7,811 nt of DNA from Ferruginibacter sp. (GTDB lineage: Bacteria > Bacteroidota > Bacteroidia > Chitinophagales > Chitinophagaceae), in NCBI GenBank assembly GCA_025352435.1, contig JANXTN010000179.1, forward strand, positions 1-7,811. Reading direction: 5' to 3'. The stretch's first letter is position 1; each line of letters starts with the position of its first letter. The translations under genes and the position numbers were made by a program. This document shows, one piece after another, positions 1 to 6,156 of the stretch. Under the pieces are notes generated by a model. That model ran no database searches. It had not been told where the DNA came from and worked only from the letters and a program-made list of their open reading frames with translations.

Positions 1-62
1 AACATCCCCTGTCGATGGTGGTATGCTTTAAATACGGGTTTTAATACGGGTCCTTTTGCCAT
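1..62 (-). CDS. Partial transposase N-terminus, probably IS1182 family
   Basis: A minus-strand frame opens with ATG at 62-60 and stays open to the window edge, giving 20 complete codons. The visible protein contains FKAYHHRQGM, and the next codon begins TT (Leu or Phe). From memory of the family, IS1182-type transposases of Bacteroidota start with a short basic lead followed by F-K-x-Y-x-x-x-Q-x-M-L and then a proline-rich stretch, which this matches closely. The lead contains PVLKPVF, encoded by a small tandem duplication of a unit like AATACGGGT. No catalytic residues are visible because only the N-terminus is present. If correct, an insertion sequence extends to the left and its right end lies between 63 and about 158. 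A competing plus-strand frame is open from 1 to its stop at 67-69 and could be the end of another gene, but I recognise nothing in it. The family call rests on about ten residues. Confidence 0.5.
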   Translation of the reverse strand, partial: MAKGPVLKPVFKAYHHRQGM

Positions 63-158
63 ACAGTAAAGACAAAAAGTAAGTAAAACCTGCTGCAAAA
101 AACAAGCTCTTTAGTTATACATCCACGATGTGGAAAAACCACCTAATTTTCTGAAAAT
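63..158. other. Non-coding stretch between putative transposase and terminator
   Basis: I see no gene here. If the transposase call is right, this holds its leader and promoter and the right end of the insertion sequence. A small perfect palindrome, TCCAC-GAT-GTGGA (122-134), lies here and could belong to the element end. The terminal inverted repeat and any target duplication cannot be defined because the other end is outside the window. Confidence 0.3.
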
Positions 159-197
159 AAAAAAGAGGCCGTCTACTTATGAGACAGCCTCTTTTTT
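159..197. terminator. Two-way intrinsic terminator after the ABC transporter gene
   Basis: The arms 159-174 and 182-197 pair over 16 positions with one mismatch (C170 opposite A186), around the 7-base loop 175-181. The outer six pairs are A-T, so the structure has a T-tract on whichever strand is transcribed. It lies 18 bases past the stop of the minus-strand ABC transporter gene and would end that transcript. It would also stop plus-strand transcription entering from the left. Confidence 0.88.
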
Positions 198-215
198 AAT
201 TTAAAATATGTCTGC

Positions 216-2033
216 TTATTTTACCTCCTGCATATCTACCAAACGTTTGTAAAAACCACCTTGCTCTATTAAACCGCTGTGTGTTCCTCTCTCCACAATT
301 TCACCTTTACGAAGTACAATTATTTCATCTGCATGGCGTATGGTACTAAGCCTATGGGCAATCACAACGGAAGTTCTGTTTTCCATTAAATTATTGATAG
401 CATCCTGCACCAGCCTTTCGCTTTCTGTATCCAAAGATGAAGTTGCTTCATCTAAAATAAGGATGGGAGGGTTCTTTAATACAGCTCTTGCGATGGTTAA
501 TCTCTGTCTTTCACCACCGCTTAATTTCATGCCACGGTCGCCAATGTTGGTGTCATAACCAAACTCTTTTTTCTCTATAAACAAATGTGCGTTGGCAATT
601 TTTGCAGCGTCTGTCATCTCATTAATAGTGGCATTCTCCATACCCAAAGCAATATTGTTTGCAATGGTATCATTAAATAGAATTGGTTCTTGTGTAACAA
701 TACTCATAAGACTTCTTAAAGAAAACAATGAATAGTCTTTGATGTTTACGCCATCAACCAATATTTCACCGTCGCTCACATCATGAAACCTCGGGATTAA
801 ATCAGCCAGGGTAGATTTTCCTGCGCCACTACTACCCACTAATGCAATGGTTTTACCTTTTTGTACTTTGAAACTGATATCTTTTAATATAGCTACATCA
901 TCATAATAAAAACTAACATTTTTAAATTCTATGCTATCTGCAAATTGTTGTATTTGTAAACCTGTAGGATTTTCATTCACAGTTACCGGAGCCTTTAATA
1001 CTTCCTGGATTCTTTCTATCGCTGCGGTGCCTCTTTGCAAATTAGAGATGGCGCCTGAAATGCTTTTTGCAGGATCAATAATGTTGAAGAACAAAGCCAT
1101 GTAAGCAAGAAACATAGCGCCATTTAAATCGGGATATTGGTTTCCCAAAACTTTGCTCCCACCATACCATAAAATAGCCGTAAACATCATTACACCCAAT
1201 ACTTCACTCATTGGAGAAGCAAGGCTTTGGCGATAACCAACTTTATTGCTAAGCTTAAGTAAGTTATTGCTGTTGTCGGAGAATTTTTTGCGAATGACCT
1301 GCTCGAAATTAAATGCCTTTATTACTCTTAGGCCACCCAACGTTTCATCAAGAATAGAAATGGATTCTCCATTTTTTTGAGCAATGAGTCCGGAAGGCTT
1401 TTTTAAAGAACGTCCCACCCTGCCAATAAAAAATCCCATAATTGGAATAAAGAAAAGTATTATGATGGTAAGCTCTGCATTAATTGTAAAGAGTACAATC
1501 AAATTAATAATGATCTGCAAAGGATCTTTTACCCATCCTTCTAAAGCACCTAAAACAGACCCCTCCACTTGAGTAACATCGTTAGTCATTCTGCTCATAA
1601 GATCTCCCTTGCGCTGTTCAGTAAAATAACCAATAGGCAAGCTTAAAACTTTGTTGAAGATGTCTACTCTAAATCTTATTGCGATTTTATTTTTAACGGG
1701 CATAAGGGAACGGGAGGCCAGGTATAAAAAGGTATTCTTTAAAATTATGCTTGCCATTATCAATAGGCAAACCATTGCTAATGTGTGAAAGGGATCACCA
1801 TTGTTTACCATTTCTCCAACCTTCTCCTTTAGCCATCCAAAGGGTGAAAAGCCATTTGATTTAACCACTTTTGCCGTAGCATTTTCTTTATCGAATAACA
1901 CCTGTAAAAAAGGAAACAACATACCGAGAGAAGCAACACCAAATACAATGGAAAGCAATGTGCATATTATATAAGATGTAATGGCAAGTTTGTAATCTTT
2001 TAAATATGCAAATACCAGGGAATATTTTCTCAT
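216..2033 (-). CDS. ABC exporter half-transporter, MsbA-like lipid flippase
   Basis: A 605-residue fusion of a type-I exporter membrane domain and a nucleotide-binding domain. It would act as a homodimer in the inner membrane and flip lipid A core or related lipids outward. The membrane domain (about 1-345) has six likely helices, with a hydrophilic insert of about 40 residues after the first, and the exporter motif RKGDLMSRMTNDV after the second. The ATPase domain is complete: Walker A GSSGAGKST (400-408), Q-loop Q448, signature LSGGERQR (504-511), Walker B ending in D528 with catalytic E529, D-loop SSLD (532-535) and H-loop H560. Length is typical (E. coli MsbA has 582 residues). The gene diverges from rbfA across 64 bp and ends at a strong terminator, so it is probably monocistronic. 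The substrate is inferred: drug or peptide exporters share this architecture, but a lone Bacteroidota gene of this size is most often annotated msbA-like. Confidence 0.92.
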   Translation of the reverse strand: MRKYSLVFAYLKDYKLAITSYIICTLLSIVFGVASLGMLFPFLQVLFDKENATAKVVKSNGFSPFGWLKEKVGEMVNNGDPFHTLAMVCLLIMASIILKNTFLYLASRSLMPVKNKIAIRFRVDIFNKVLSLPIGYFTEQRKGDLMSRMTNDVTQVEGSVLGALEGWVKDPLQIIINLIVLFTINAELTIIILFFIPIMGFFIGRVGRSLKKPSGLIAQKNGESISILDETLGGLRVIKAFNFEQVIRKKFSDNSNNLLKLSNKVGYRQSLASPMSEVLGVMMFTAILWYGGSKVLGNQYPDLNGAMFLAYMALFFNIIDPAKSISGAISNLQRGTAAIERIQEVLKAPVTVNENPTGLQIQQFADSIEFKNVSFYYDDVAILKDISFKVQKGKTIALVGSSGAGKSTLADLIPRFHDVSDGEILVDGVNIKDYSLFSLRSLMSIVTQEPILFNDTIANNIALGMENATINEMTDAAKIANAHLFIEKKEFGYDTNIGDRGMKLSGGERQRLTIARAVLKNPPILILDEATSSLDTESERLVQDAINNLMENRTSVVIAHRLSTIRHADEIIVLRKGEIVERGTHSGLIEQGGFYKRLVDMQEVK

Positions 2034-2097
2034 TGTATAAATAACGTTCGGGAACCCGCAAAGTAACTAATTTTACAGTTACTAAAAGTTCAAGAAT
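2034..2097. promoter_or_regulatory. Divergent promoter region, ABC exporter / rbfA, with inverted repeat
   Basis: All transcription signals for the two diverging genes must lie in these 64 bases or in the coding ends. A 7-bp inverted repeat, AGTAACT (2062-2068) and AGTTACT (2077-2083), has an 8-base centre. TAATTTTA (2068-2075) resembles the Bacteroidota -7 element TAnnTTTG except for its last base and would place an rbfA start about 15 bases before the ATG. On the minus strand TTACTTTG (2066-2059) is a near match for the exporter. The two candidates overlap each other and the inverted repeat. No -33 element is convincing. Confidence 0.35.
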
Positions 2098-2559
2098 ATG
2101 TTAGAAGGTAAAAGACAAAAACAAGTGGCGGCGGTGTTGGAGAAGGATTTAAATGAGATATTTCAACGCATGGGATTAACAATGATAGACGGTGGAATGG
2201 TATCTATAGCTGCTGTAAAAATTACTCCAGATCTTTTTGATGCAAGAATATACTTAAGCTTTTTTCAGGTAATGGATGCAGTGGGCACATTAAATAAAAT
2301 ACAGGAGCAAGCATGGGAAATAAAGAAGGAATTAACCACCAGGGTAAGGCATCAACTCCGCAGTATGCCACAACTTACTTTTTATATAGATGATACGCTG
2401 GAGTATGTAGACAAAATGGAAGTGTTGTTTAAGGAAATAAAGAAACAGGATGCATCAGCCCCTCTTATCTCTTCGCCAAGGGCGGAAGGAAATTACGAAG
2501 AGGAAAGCGAAAAAACCCTCCCTATTTCTCCCCGAGGGGGAGGAAATCTCGAAGACTAA
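2098..2559 (+). CDS. rbfA: 30S ribosome-binding factor RbfA with repeat-derived C-terminal tail
   Basis: RbfA binds immature 30S subunits and assists late 16S rRNA 5'-end maturation, notably in the cold. Residues 1 to about 117 form the single KH-like domain: an N-terminal helix (RQKQVAAVLEKDLNEIF), the strand pair around VSIAAVKITPDLFDARIYLSFF (35-56), a long helix (65-90) and the ending LTFYIDDTLEYVDKMEVLFKEI (93-114), which matches the family's conserved 'F..D.s...'. The total of 153 residues is longer than E. coli RbfA (133). The extra segment, residues 118-153, is low-complexity and holds two related 13-residue units, LISSPRAEGNYEE (123-135) and LPISPRGGGNLED (141-153), encoded by a palindromic DNA repeat. 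The tail is unlikely to be part of the fold. The LolC/E-like permease gene follows after 85 bp on the same strand, a pairing I recall as common in Bacteroidota, so they may be co-transcribed. Confidence 0.93.
   Translation: MLEGKRQKQVAAVLEKDLNEIFQRMGLTMIDGGMVSIAAVKITPDLFDARIYLSFFQVMDAVGTLNKIQEQAWEIKKELTTRVRHQLRSMPQLTFYIDDTLEYVDKMEVLFKEIKKQDASAPLISSPRAEGNYEEESEKTLPISPRGGGNLED
2462..2556 (+). repeat. Two degenerate copies of a palindromic GC-rich repeat inside rbfA
   Basis: Copy 1 (2464-2502) and copy 2 (2518-2556) are each 39 bases in the same reading frame and encode 13-residue units sharing 7 identical positions. Each has a palindromic core. Copy 2 reads TTCTCCCC-GA-GGGGGAGGAA, so CTCCCC pairs with GGGGAG; copy 1 has CTTCGCC near GGCGGAAG, an imperfect pair. 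The G+C-rich core stands out from the AT-rich surroundings. It resembles the dispersed palindromic repeats often seen between genes in Bacteroidota; that family assignment is inference. Confidence 0.6.
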
Positions 2560-2595
2560 TGTGAAGATGGAAGCAATGAACAGAGACCTGAATTA

Positions 2596-2644
2596 TCAAC
2601 CTTGAACTTTCAATCTTCAACCTATAACCTTCAACCATTCAACA
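2596..2644 (+). repeat. Tandem 7-bp repeat array leading into the LolC/E-like gene
   Basis: Six consecutive 7-base units start at 2596, 2603, 2610, 2617, 2624 and 2631 with no phase slips. The consensus is TCAACCT, exact at 2596 and 2617. The others are TGAACTT (2603), TCAATCT (2610), ATAACCT (2624) and TCAACCA (2631). A seventh, shifted unit TTCAACA (2638-2644) ends directly at the GTG start codon at 2645. The array fills most of the rbfA-permease gap and replaces the A-rich leader expected before a Bacteroidota start codon. Confidence 0.75.
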
Positions 2645-3862
2645 GTGTACTTTCGTTTTGCATGGCGATATTTTAAGGCTAAAAAATCAGCGAATGCTAT
2701 CAATATAATTGCGTGGGTTACTACCATTGTAATTGCATTTGCTACATGTTGTCAATTGCTGGTACTGAGTGTTTTTAATGGTTTTGAAGGATTGGTAAAA
2801 TCATTATACTCTTCTTTTTACAGCGATCTAAAGATCATTCCTGCTACCGGAAAAACATTTACCCTTACTGCTCCTCAAATAAATGCAATAAACAGACTCC
2901 CTTTTAATGCGGGCATGGCAATGATTGCAGAAGAAAAGGCTTTGTTGCAAAACCAAGAATCACAAACTGTAGTTTCGTTGAAGGGTGTAGATAACTCCTA
3001 CAAAAATATAAGTGGAGTAATAACAAAAATATCTGATGGTAACTTTGACGTTGGAAGTATAGACTCTCCAAAAATAGTAGTGGGCTACGGTATACAAAAT
3101 GCAGCTTCTATAAATTTAAGCGAGCCATTACCCCCATCGGTAGTAACCTTAATTTTACCTAAGAAAAGTATTACTAACGATGCGGCAGATGCTATGAGCG
3201 AGGGCAATGCAAGAGCTTCAGGCGTGTTTTCTATTCAACAAGAAATAGACAACCAATATGCAATTACCAACATTGATTTTGTAAAACAACAAATGGGTTT
3301 TGGGGTAGATGAATATTCTGCTGCGGAATTAAAACTTGCAGCAAAGGCAGATTTGGCGGAAGCAAAAATGGATTTACAAAAAATATTAGGTCAATCATTT
3401 AAAATACAAACCCGTTTTGAACAAAATGCCAATCTGTACAATACCATGCGGCTGGAGAAATGGGCAATTTATGCAGTACTAACCCTCATACTTATCATTG
3501 CTGCCTTTAACATGGTGAGTGCGCTTACGATGCTGGTGCTGGAAAAAAGGAAAGACATCAGCATACTTCGCAGTATGGGGACCACCAAAGCAGGGATTAG
3601 AAAAATCTTTTTAGTAGAAGGCCTATTGCTTGGGATAATAGGCGCTGCAATAGGAATTGCATTGGCTTTTTTGATTTGTTTGCTACAACTTAAATTTCAC
3701 ATAATAAAGATTAGCGGAGGCTCGTTTTTAATAGATTATTTTCCCGTAAAATTAATTGGTACTGATTTTTTAATGGTAGCAACCACGGCTATATCCATTG
3801 CATTCTTAGCCTCATGGTTTCCCGCAAAGAAAGCTGCTGCACAGAGGATTAATTTGAAATAA
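2645..3862 (+). CDS. LolC/LolE-type ABC transporter permease (FtsX superfamily)
   Basis: A 405-residue inner-membrane permease of the family that releases lipoproteins from the inner membrane to LolA, working with a LolD-type ATPase that is not encoded here. Layout: N-terminal amphipathic lead FRFAWRYFKAKKSANAINIIAW (3-24), first membrane helix about 22-44, a large periplasmic domain about 47-270, then helices at about 274-298, 320-347 and 374-393. The cytoplasmic coupling segment NMVSALTMLVLEKRKDISILRSMG (289-312) is the LolC/E signature. The start is GTG at 2645: the frame has an in-frame stop at 2603-2605, no ATG between, and the next Met is at residue 91, well past the conserved lead and first helix. 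It probably shares a transcript with rbfA and ends 23 bp before the convergent transketolase gene. Other FtsX-like permeases, such as MacB, are less likely given the coupling motif. Confidence 0.9.
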   Translation: MYFRFAWRYFKAKKSANAINIIAWVTTIVIAFATCCQLLVLSVFNGFEGLVKSLYSSFYSDLKIIPATGKTFTLTAPQINAINRLPFNAGMAMIAEEKALLQNQESQTVVSLKGVDNSYKNISGVITKISDGNFDVGSIDSPKIVVGYGIQNAASINLSEPLPPSVVTLILPKKSITNDAADAMSEGNARASGVFSIQQEIDNQYAITNIDFVKQQMGFGVDEYSAAELKLAAKADLAEAKMDLQKILGQSFKIQTRFEQNANLYNTMRLEKWAIYAVLTLILIIAAFNMVSALTMLVLEKRKDISILRSMGTTKAGIRKIFLVEGLLLGIIGAAIGIALAFLICLLQLKFHIIKISGGSFLIDYFPVKLIGTDFLMVATTAISIAFLASWFPAKKAAAQRINLK

Positions 3863-3885
3863 AGTATAAATTTTTTAACCCATTA

Positions 3886-4719
3886 TTAATAATCTCCCAA
3901 GGTCTCGGGCAATTCTTCCAATGCTTTTTTCATTTGTTCGTCATTTGGAGATGTTCCGTGCCATTCATGGTTACCCTCCATAAAAGAAACACCTTTCCCC
4001 ATAATTGTTTTCATCAAAATCATAACAGGCTTGCCTTTTCCTGTTCTGGATTTGGCATCGTTTAAGCCTGCCACTACTGCATCTATATCGTTGCCATCCA
4101 TTTCCATCACATCCCACCCAAATGCGTCAAATTTTGCATGGAGGTTACCGAGGCTCATCACTTTTTCAGTTGTTCCATCAATCTGTTGACCATTCCAATC
4201 TATGGTTGAAATTAGATTATCAACTTTTTTGCTACCGGCAAACATGATTGCTTCCCAGTTCTGCCCTTCTTCCAATTCCCCATCGCCATGTAATGAAAAT
4301 ACAAGATGTTTATCGCCATTTAATTTTTTAGTAAGAGCAGCGCCTATGGCTACACTCATGCCTTGACCAAGAGAACCGGAGGCTATCCGAATTCCCGGTA
4401 AATGTTCATGGGTTGTGGGATGCCCTTGCAATCTGCTATTTAGTTTACGAAAAGTGGCCAGCTCTGCTGTTGGAAAATATCCACACCTGGCTAAAGTGCT
4501 ATACCAAACTGGGGAAATATGTCCATTACTCAAAAAAAACAGATCTTCATCAACCCCATTCATTTTAAAATCAGGATTGTGTTGTAATATACCAAAGTAC
4601 AAGGCGGTAAAGTATTCTGTGCATCCTAATGAACCACCCGGGTGCCCACTCTGTGCACCGTGCACCATCCTTAAAATATCTCTTCTAATCTGTGATGCCG
4701 TATCTTTAAAATTGCTCAT
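3886..4719 (-). CDS. Transketolase N-terminal subunit (thiamine-diphosphate domain)
   Basis: The 277-residue half of a split transketolase that binds the pyrophosphate of thiamine diphosphate. With a C-terminal subunit it moves two-carbon units between sugar phosphates in the non-oxidative pentose phosphate pathway. Motifs in order: SGHPGGSLG (24-32), SNGH (64-67), RLQGHP (96-101), GSLGQGMSVAIG (115-126), the cofactor/metal motif GDGELEEGQNWEA (145-157, with D146 and N154), IDWNGQQIDG (173-182) and GNHEWHGTSP (249-258). The protein ends naturally after this domain, so it is a genuine split subunit and not a truncation: full-length enzymes have roughly 620-670 residues. The C-terminal subunit gene, often adjacent in organisms with split transketolase, is absent on both sides: downstream lies the convergent permease gene, upstream a 233-bp gap and a divergent transferase. 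No hairpin terminator is visible in the 23-bp convergent gap. Confidence 0.92.
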   Translation of the reverse strand: MSNFKDTASQIRRDILRMVHGAQSGHPGGSLGCTEYFTALYFGILQHNPDFKMNGVDEDLFFLSNGHISPVWYSTLARCGYFPTAELATFRKLNSRLQGHPTTHEHLPGIRIASGSLGQGMSVAIGAALTKKLNGDKHLVFSLHGDGELEEGQNWEAIMFAGSKKVDNLISTIDWNGQQIDGTTEKVMSLGNLHAKFDAFGWDVMEMDGNDIDAVVAGLNDAKSRTGKGKPVMILMKTIMGKGVSFMEGNHEWHGTSPNDEQMKKALEELPETLGDY

Positions 4720-4952
4720 TATTGTGGCCGTTTAAGTTTGGTTAAATTGTTGTTTGCAATGTAATAGAAACTCTACATTCATACCAAATAAAGGTAAAGT
4801 TTTACAGAAAATCTTTTTAAAACAATTTAAGCAACATAGTTAAATTATATACCAAGTATTATTTTTTATGAACAGACAACTTTGTGACTGTGAATATCAT
4901 CATAATAGAGAGTTATTTTATATTTTTGCAATGTTGAGAATCAATTAGAATT
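4720..4952. other. Divergent intergenic region, transketolase / glycosyltransferase
   Basis: No open frame with coding character is present. The plus-strand promoter of the downstream gene is given separately. For transketolase, TACCTTTA on the minus strand (4796-4789) and the weaker TACATTG (4763-4757) resemble -7 elements, implying leaders of very roughly 60 or 30 bases. No riboswitch is apparent; in particular I do not see the conserved thiamine-pyrophosphate aptamer pattern despite the thiamine-dependent product. Confidence 0.3.
4921..4928 (+). promoter_or_regulatory. Candidate -7 element for the WecA-like transferase gene
   Basis: TATTTTTG matches the Bacteroidota -7 consensus TAnnTTTG at every fixed base and lies 24 bases before the ATG, predicting a short leader of about 15-20 bases. 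No TTG-type -33 element sits at the usual spacing; the nearest TTTG (4881-4884) is too far upstream. Confidence 0.45.
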
Positions 4953-6071
4953 ATGCAGCACATTATAATTAGTGGCTTTTTAGCTTTCATAATAACATAT
5001 TTTGCAATACCGGTTATCATTCAGATAGCTAAAAGTAAAAAATTGTTTGATGAGCCGGATGAGCGTAAAGTTCATAAGGCGGTTATCCCTACTTTAGGGG
5101 GACTTGGAATTTTTGCAGGTTTTATTGTGGCTACTCTCATGGGAGCTCCCGATTCTCCAGAATTAAAGTACTTTGCCGCTGCAACTATTGTCATTTTCTT
5201 TTTAGGACTAAAAGATGATATTTTGATCTTGTCGGCAAATAAGAAGTTTCTGGGTCAATTATTAGCGGCTTTTATTATTATGCACTTTGGTAATATTTAC
5301 ATTAATGACATGCACGGGTTTCTGGGAATTAATGAAATTCCCTATTATGCAAGTGTTTTTTTAACCATGTTTACCATTATAGTTATAACAAATGCTTTTA
5401 ATTTAATTGACGGTATTGATGGATTGGCGGGAAGTTTAGGCTTTATAACCACTTTGGTTTTTGGGGTTTATTTTTATATTGCTAATGAACTGACCTATGC
5501 AGTAATGGCTATTTCACTGTCTACAGCCATTCTTGCCTTTTTAATTTATAATTTTTCTCCGGCAAAAATATTTATGGGCGATACCGGTTCCTTATTGATT
5601 GGTATAATTAATTCTATTCTGGTAATAAAATTTATAAATGTCGCTGGAGTTGAAGGTCAGGTATTTAGTTTACATGCAGCTCCGGCATTAGGCTTTGCAG
5701 TTTTAGTGGTACCTCTATTTGACACACTGCGTGTTTTTGGGTTAAGAATATTAGACAGAAGATCACCCTTTAGTCCTGATAGAATCCATGTACACCATTA
5801 TTTATTAGATCTTGGATTTTCTCATAAAAAAATTACCTACTCTTTATTAGCCACAACTGTTTTATTTATAGCAACAGCATTTACTTTACGCAATTATAAT
5901 TGCACCCTAGTTATAGGGTTGATTTTAGCAATGGCAACAAGTTTAATAGGAATCCTATATTTTAAAAGACAAAAATTAAAAGCAGGGTACGAAATAGAAT
6001 CACAACAAAATACAATTATTACGACGCATAAAATATTCAATTTTAGCCAGGAAGCGGTGGAAGTTGAATAG
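4953..6071 (+). CDS. WecA/MraY-family undecaprenyl-phosphate sugar-1-phosphate transferase
   Basis: A 372-residue polytopic membrane enzyme of glycosyltransferase family 4. It transfers a sugar-1-phosphate, probably an N-acetylhexosamine-1-phosphate from the UDP-sugar, to undecaprenyl phosphate on the cytoplasmic face, starting O-antigen, capsule or another glycan. Motifs: DEPDERKVHKAVIPTLGGL (33-51), the Asp pair in GLKDDI (85-90), NAFNLIDGIDGLAG (147-160, with D153 and D156), FMGDTGS (207-213) and the WecA-type histidine motif RIHVHHYLL (277-285). The last motif and the lack of MraY-specific features favour WecA/TagO-like activity over MraY. About ten membrane helices are predicted by eye. 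A soluble tail from about 340 ends in an acidic EAVEVE. Bacteroidota often carry such genes within glycan clusters, but here the neighbours are unrelated and flanked by its own promoter and terminator, so it is probably a stand-alone unit. The exact sugar is not determined. Confidence 0.92.
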   Translation: MQHIIISGFLAFIITYFAIPVIIQIAKSKKLFDEPDERKVHKAVIPTLGGLGIFAGFIVATLMGAPDSPELKYFAAATIVIFFLGLKDDILILSANKKFLGQLLAAFIIMHFGNIYINDMHGFLGINEIPYYASVFLTMFTIIVITNAFNLIDGIDGLAGSLGFITTLVFGVYFYIANELTYAVMAISLSTAILAFLIYNFSPAKIFMGDTGSLLIGIINSILVIKFINVAGVEGQVFSLHAAPALGFAVLVVPLFDTLRVFGLRILDRRSPFSPDRIHVHHYLLDLGFSHKKITYSLLATTVLFIATAFTLRNYNCTLVIGLILAMATSLIGILYFKRQKLKAGYEIESQQNTIITTHKIFNFSQEAVEVE

Positions 6072-6102
6072 GATATATTCCTTAATTTTTATAAAAAAAT
6101 TT

Positions 6103-6133
6103 AAATCTGATGGTAACACATCAGATTTTTTTT
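6103..6133 (+). terminator. Intrinsic terminator after the WecA-like gene
   Basis: A perfect 10-bp stem, AAATCTGATG (6103-6112) with CATCAGATTT (6119-6128), surrounds a 6-base loop and runs into a T-tract (through 6133). It lies 31 bases past the transferase stop codon. An A-run at 6093-6099 precedes it, so weak activity on the other strand is possible. Confidence 0.9.
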
Positions 6134-6140
6134 AGCTTTG
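6133..6140 (+). promoter_or_regulatory. Candidate -7 promoter element of frr
   Basis: TAGCTTTG is an exact match to TAnnTTTG. It begins at the last T of the upstream terminator and ends 16 bases before the frr ATG, predicting a transcript with a leader of only about 10 bases. The expected -33 position falls inside the terminator hairpin, and I see no clear TTG there. Confidence 0.5.
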
Positions 6141-6156
6141 CACCCAATTGAAAATT

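Noticed and set aside
1..69. Plus-strand partial frame ending with a stop at 67-69
   Set aside because: It is open from the edge, but only 22 codons are visible and nothing is recognisable, whereas the opposite strand matches a transposase N-terminus.
340..1572. Two plus-strand frames within the ABC exporter gene
   Set aside because: They are antisense to the ATPase and membrane domains of a complete, well-conserved exporter.
2562..2644. CRISPR array in the rbfA-permease gap
   Set aside because: The repeats are 7 bases with no spacers between them, so this is a tandem array and not a CRISPR.
4415..4735. Open frame of 106 codons on the plus strand opposite transketolase
   Set aside because: It lies almost wholly antisense to the conserved transketolase N-subunit, is rich in Cys and Pro with no recognisable domain, and is best explained as a shadow frame.
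4720..4952. Thiamine-pyrophosphate riboswitch upstream of a thiamine-dependent enzyme
   Set aside because: I looked for the conserved aptamer core and paired arms on the minus strand and found none; transketolase genes are also not usual targets.
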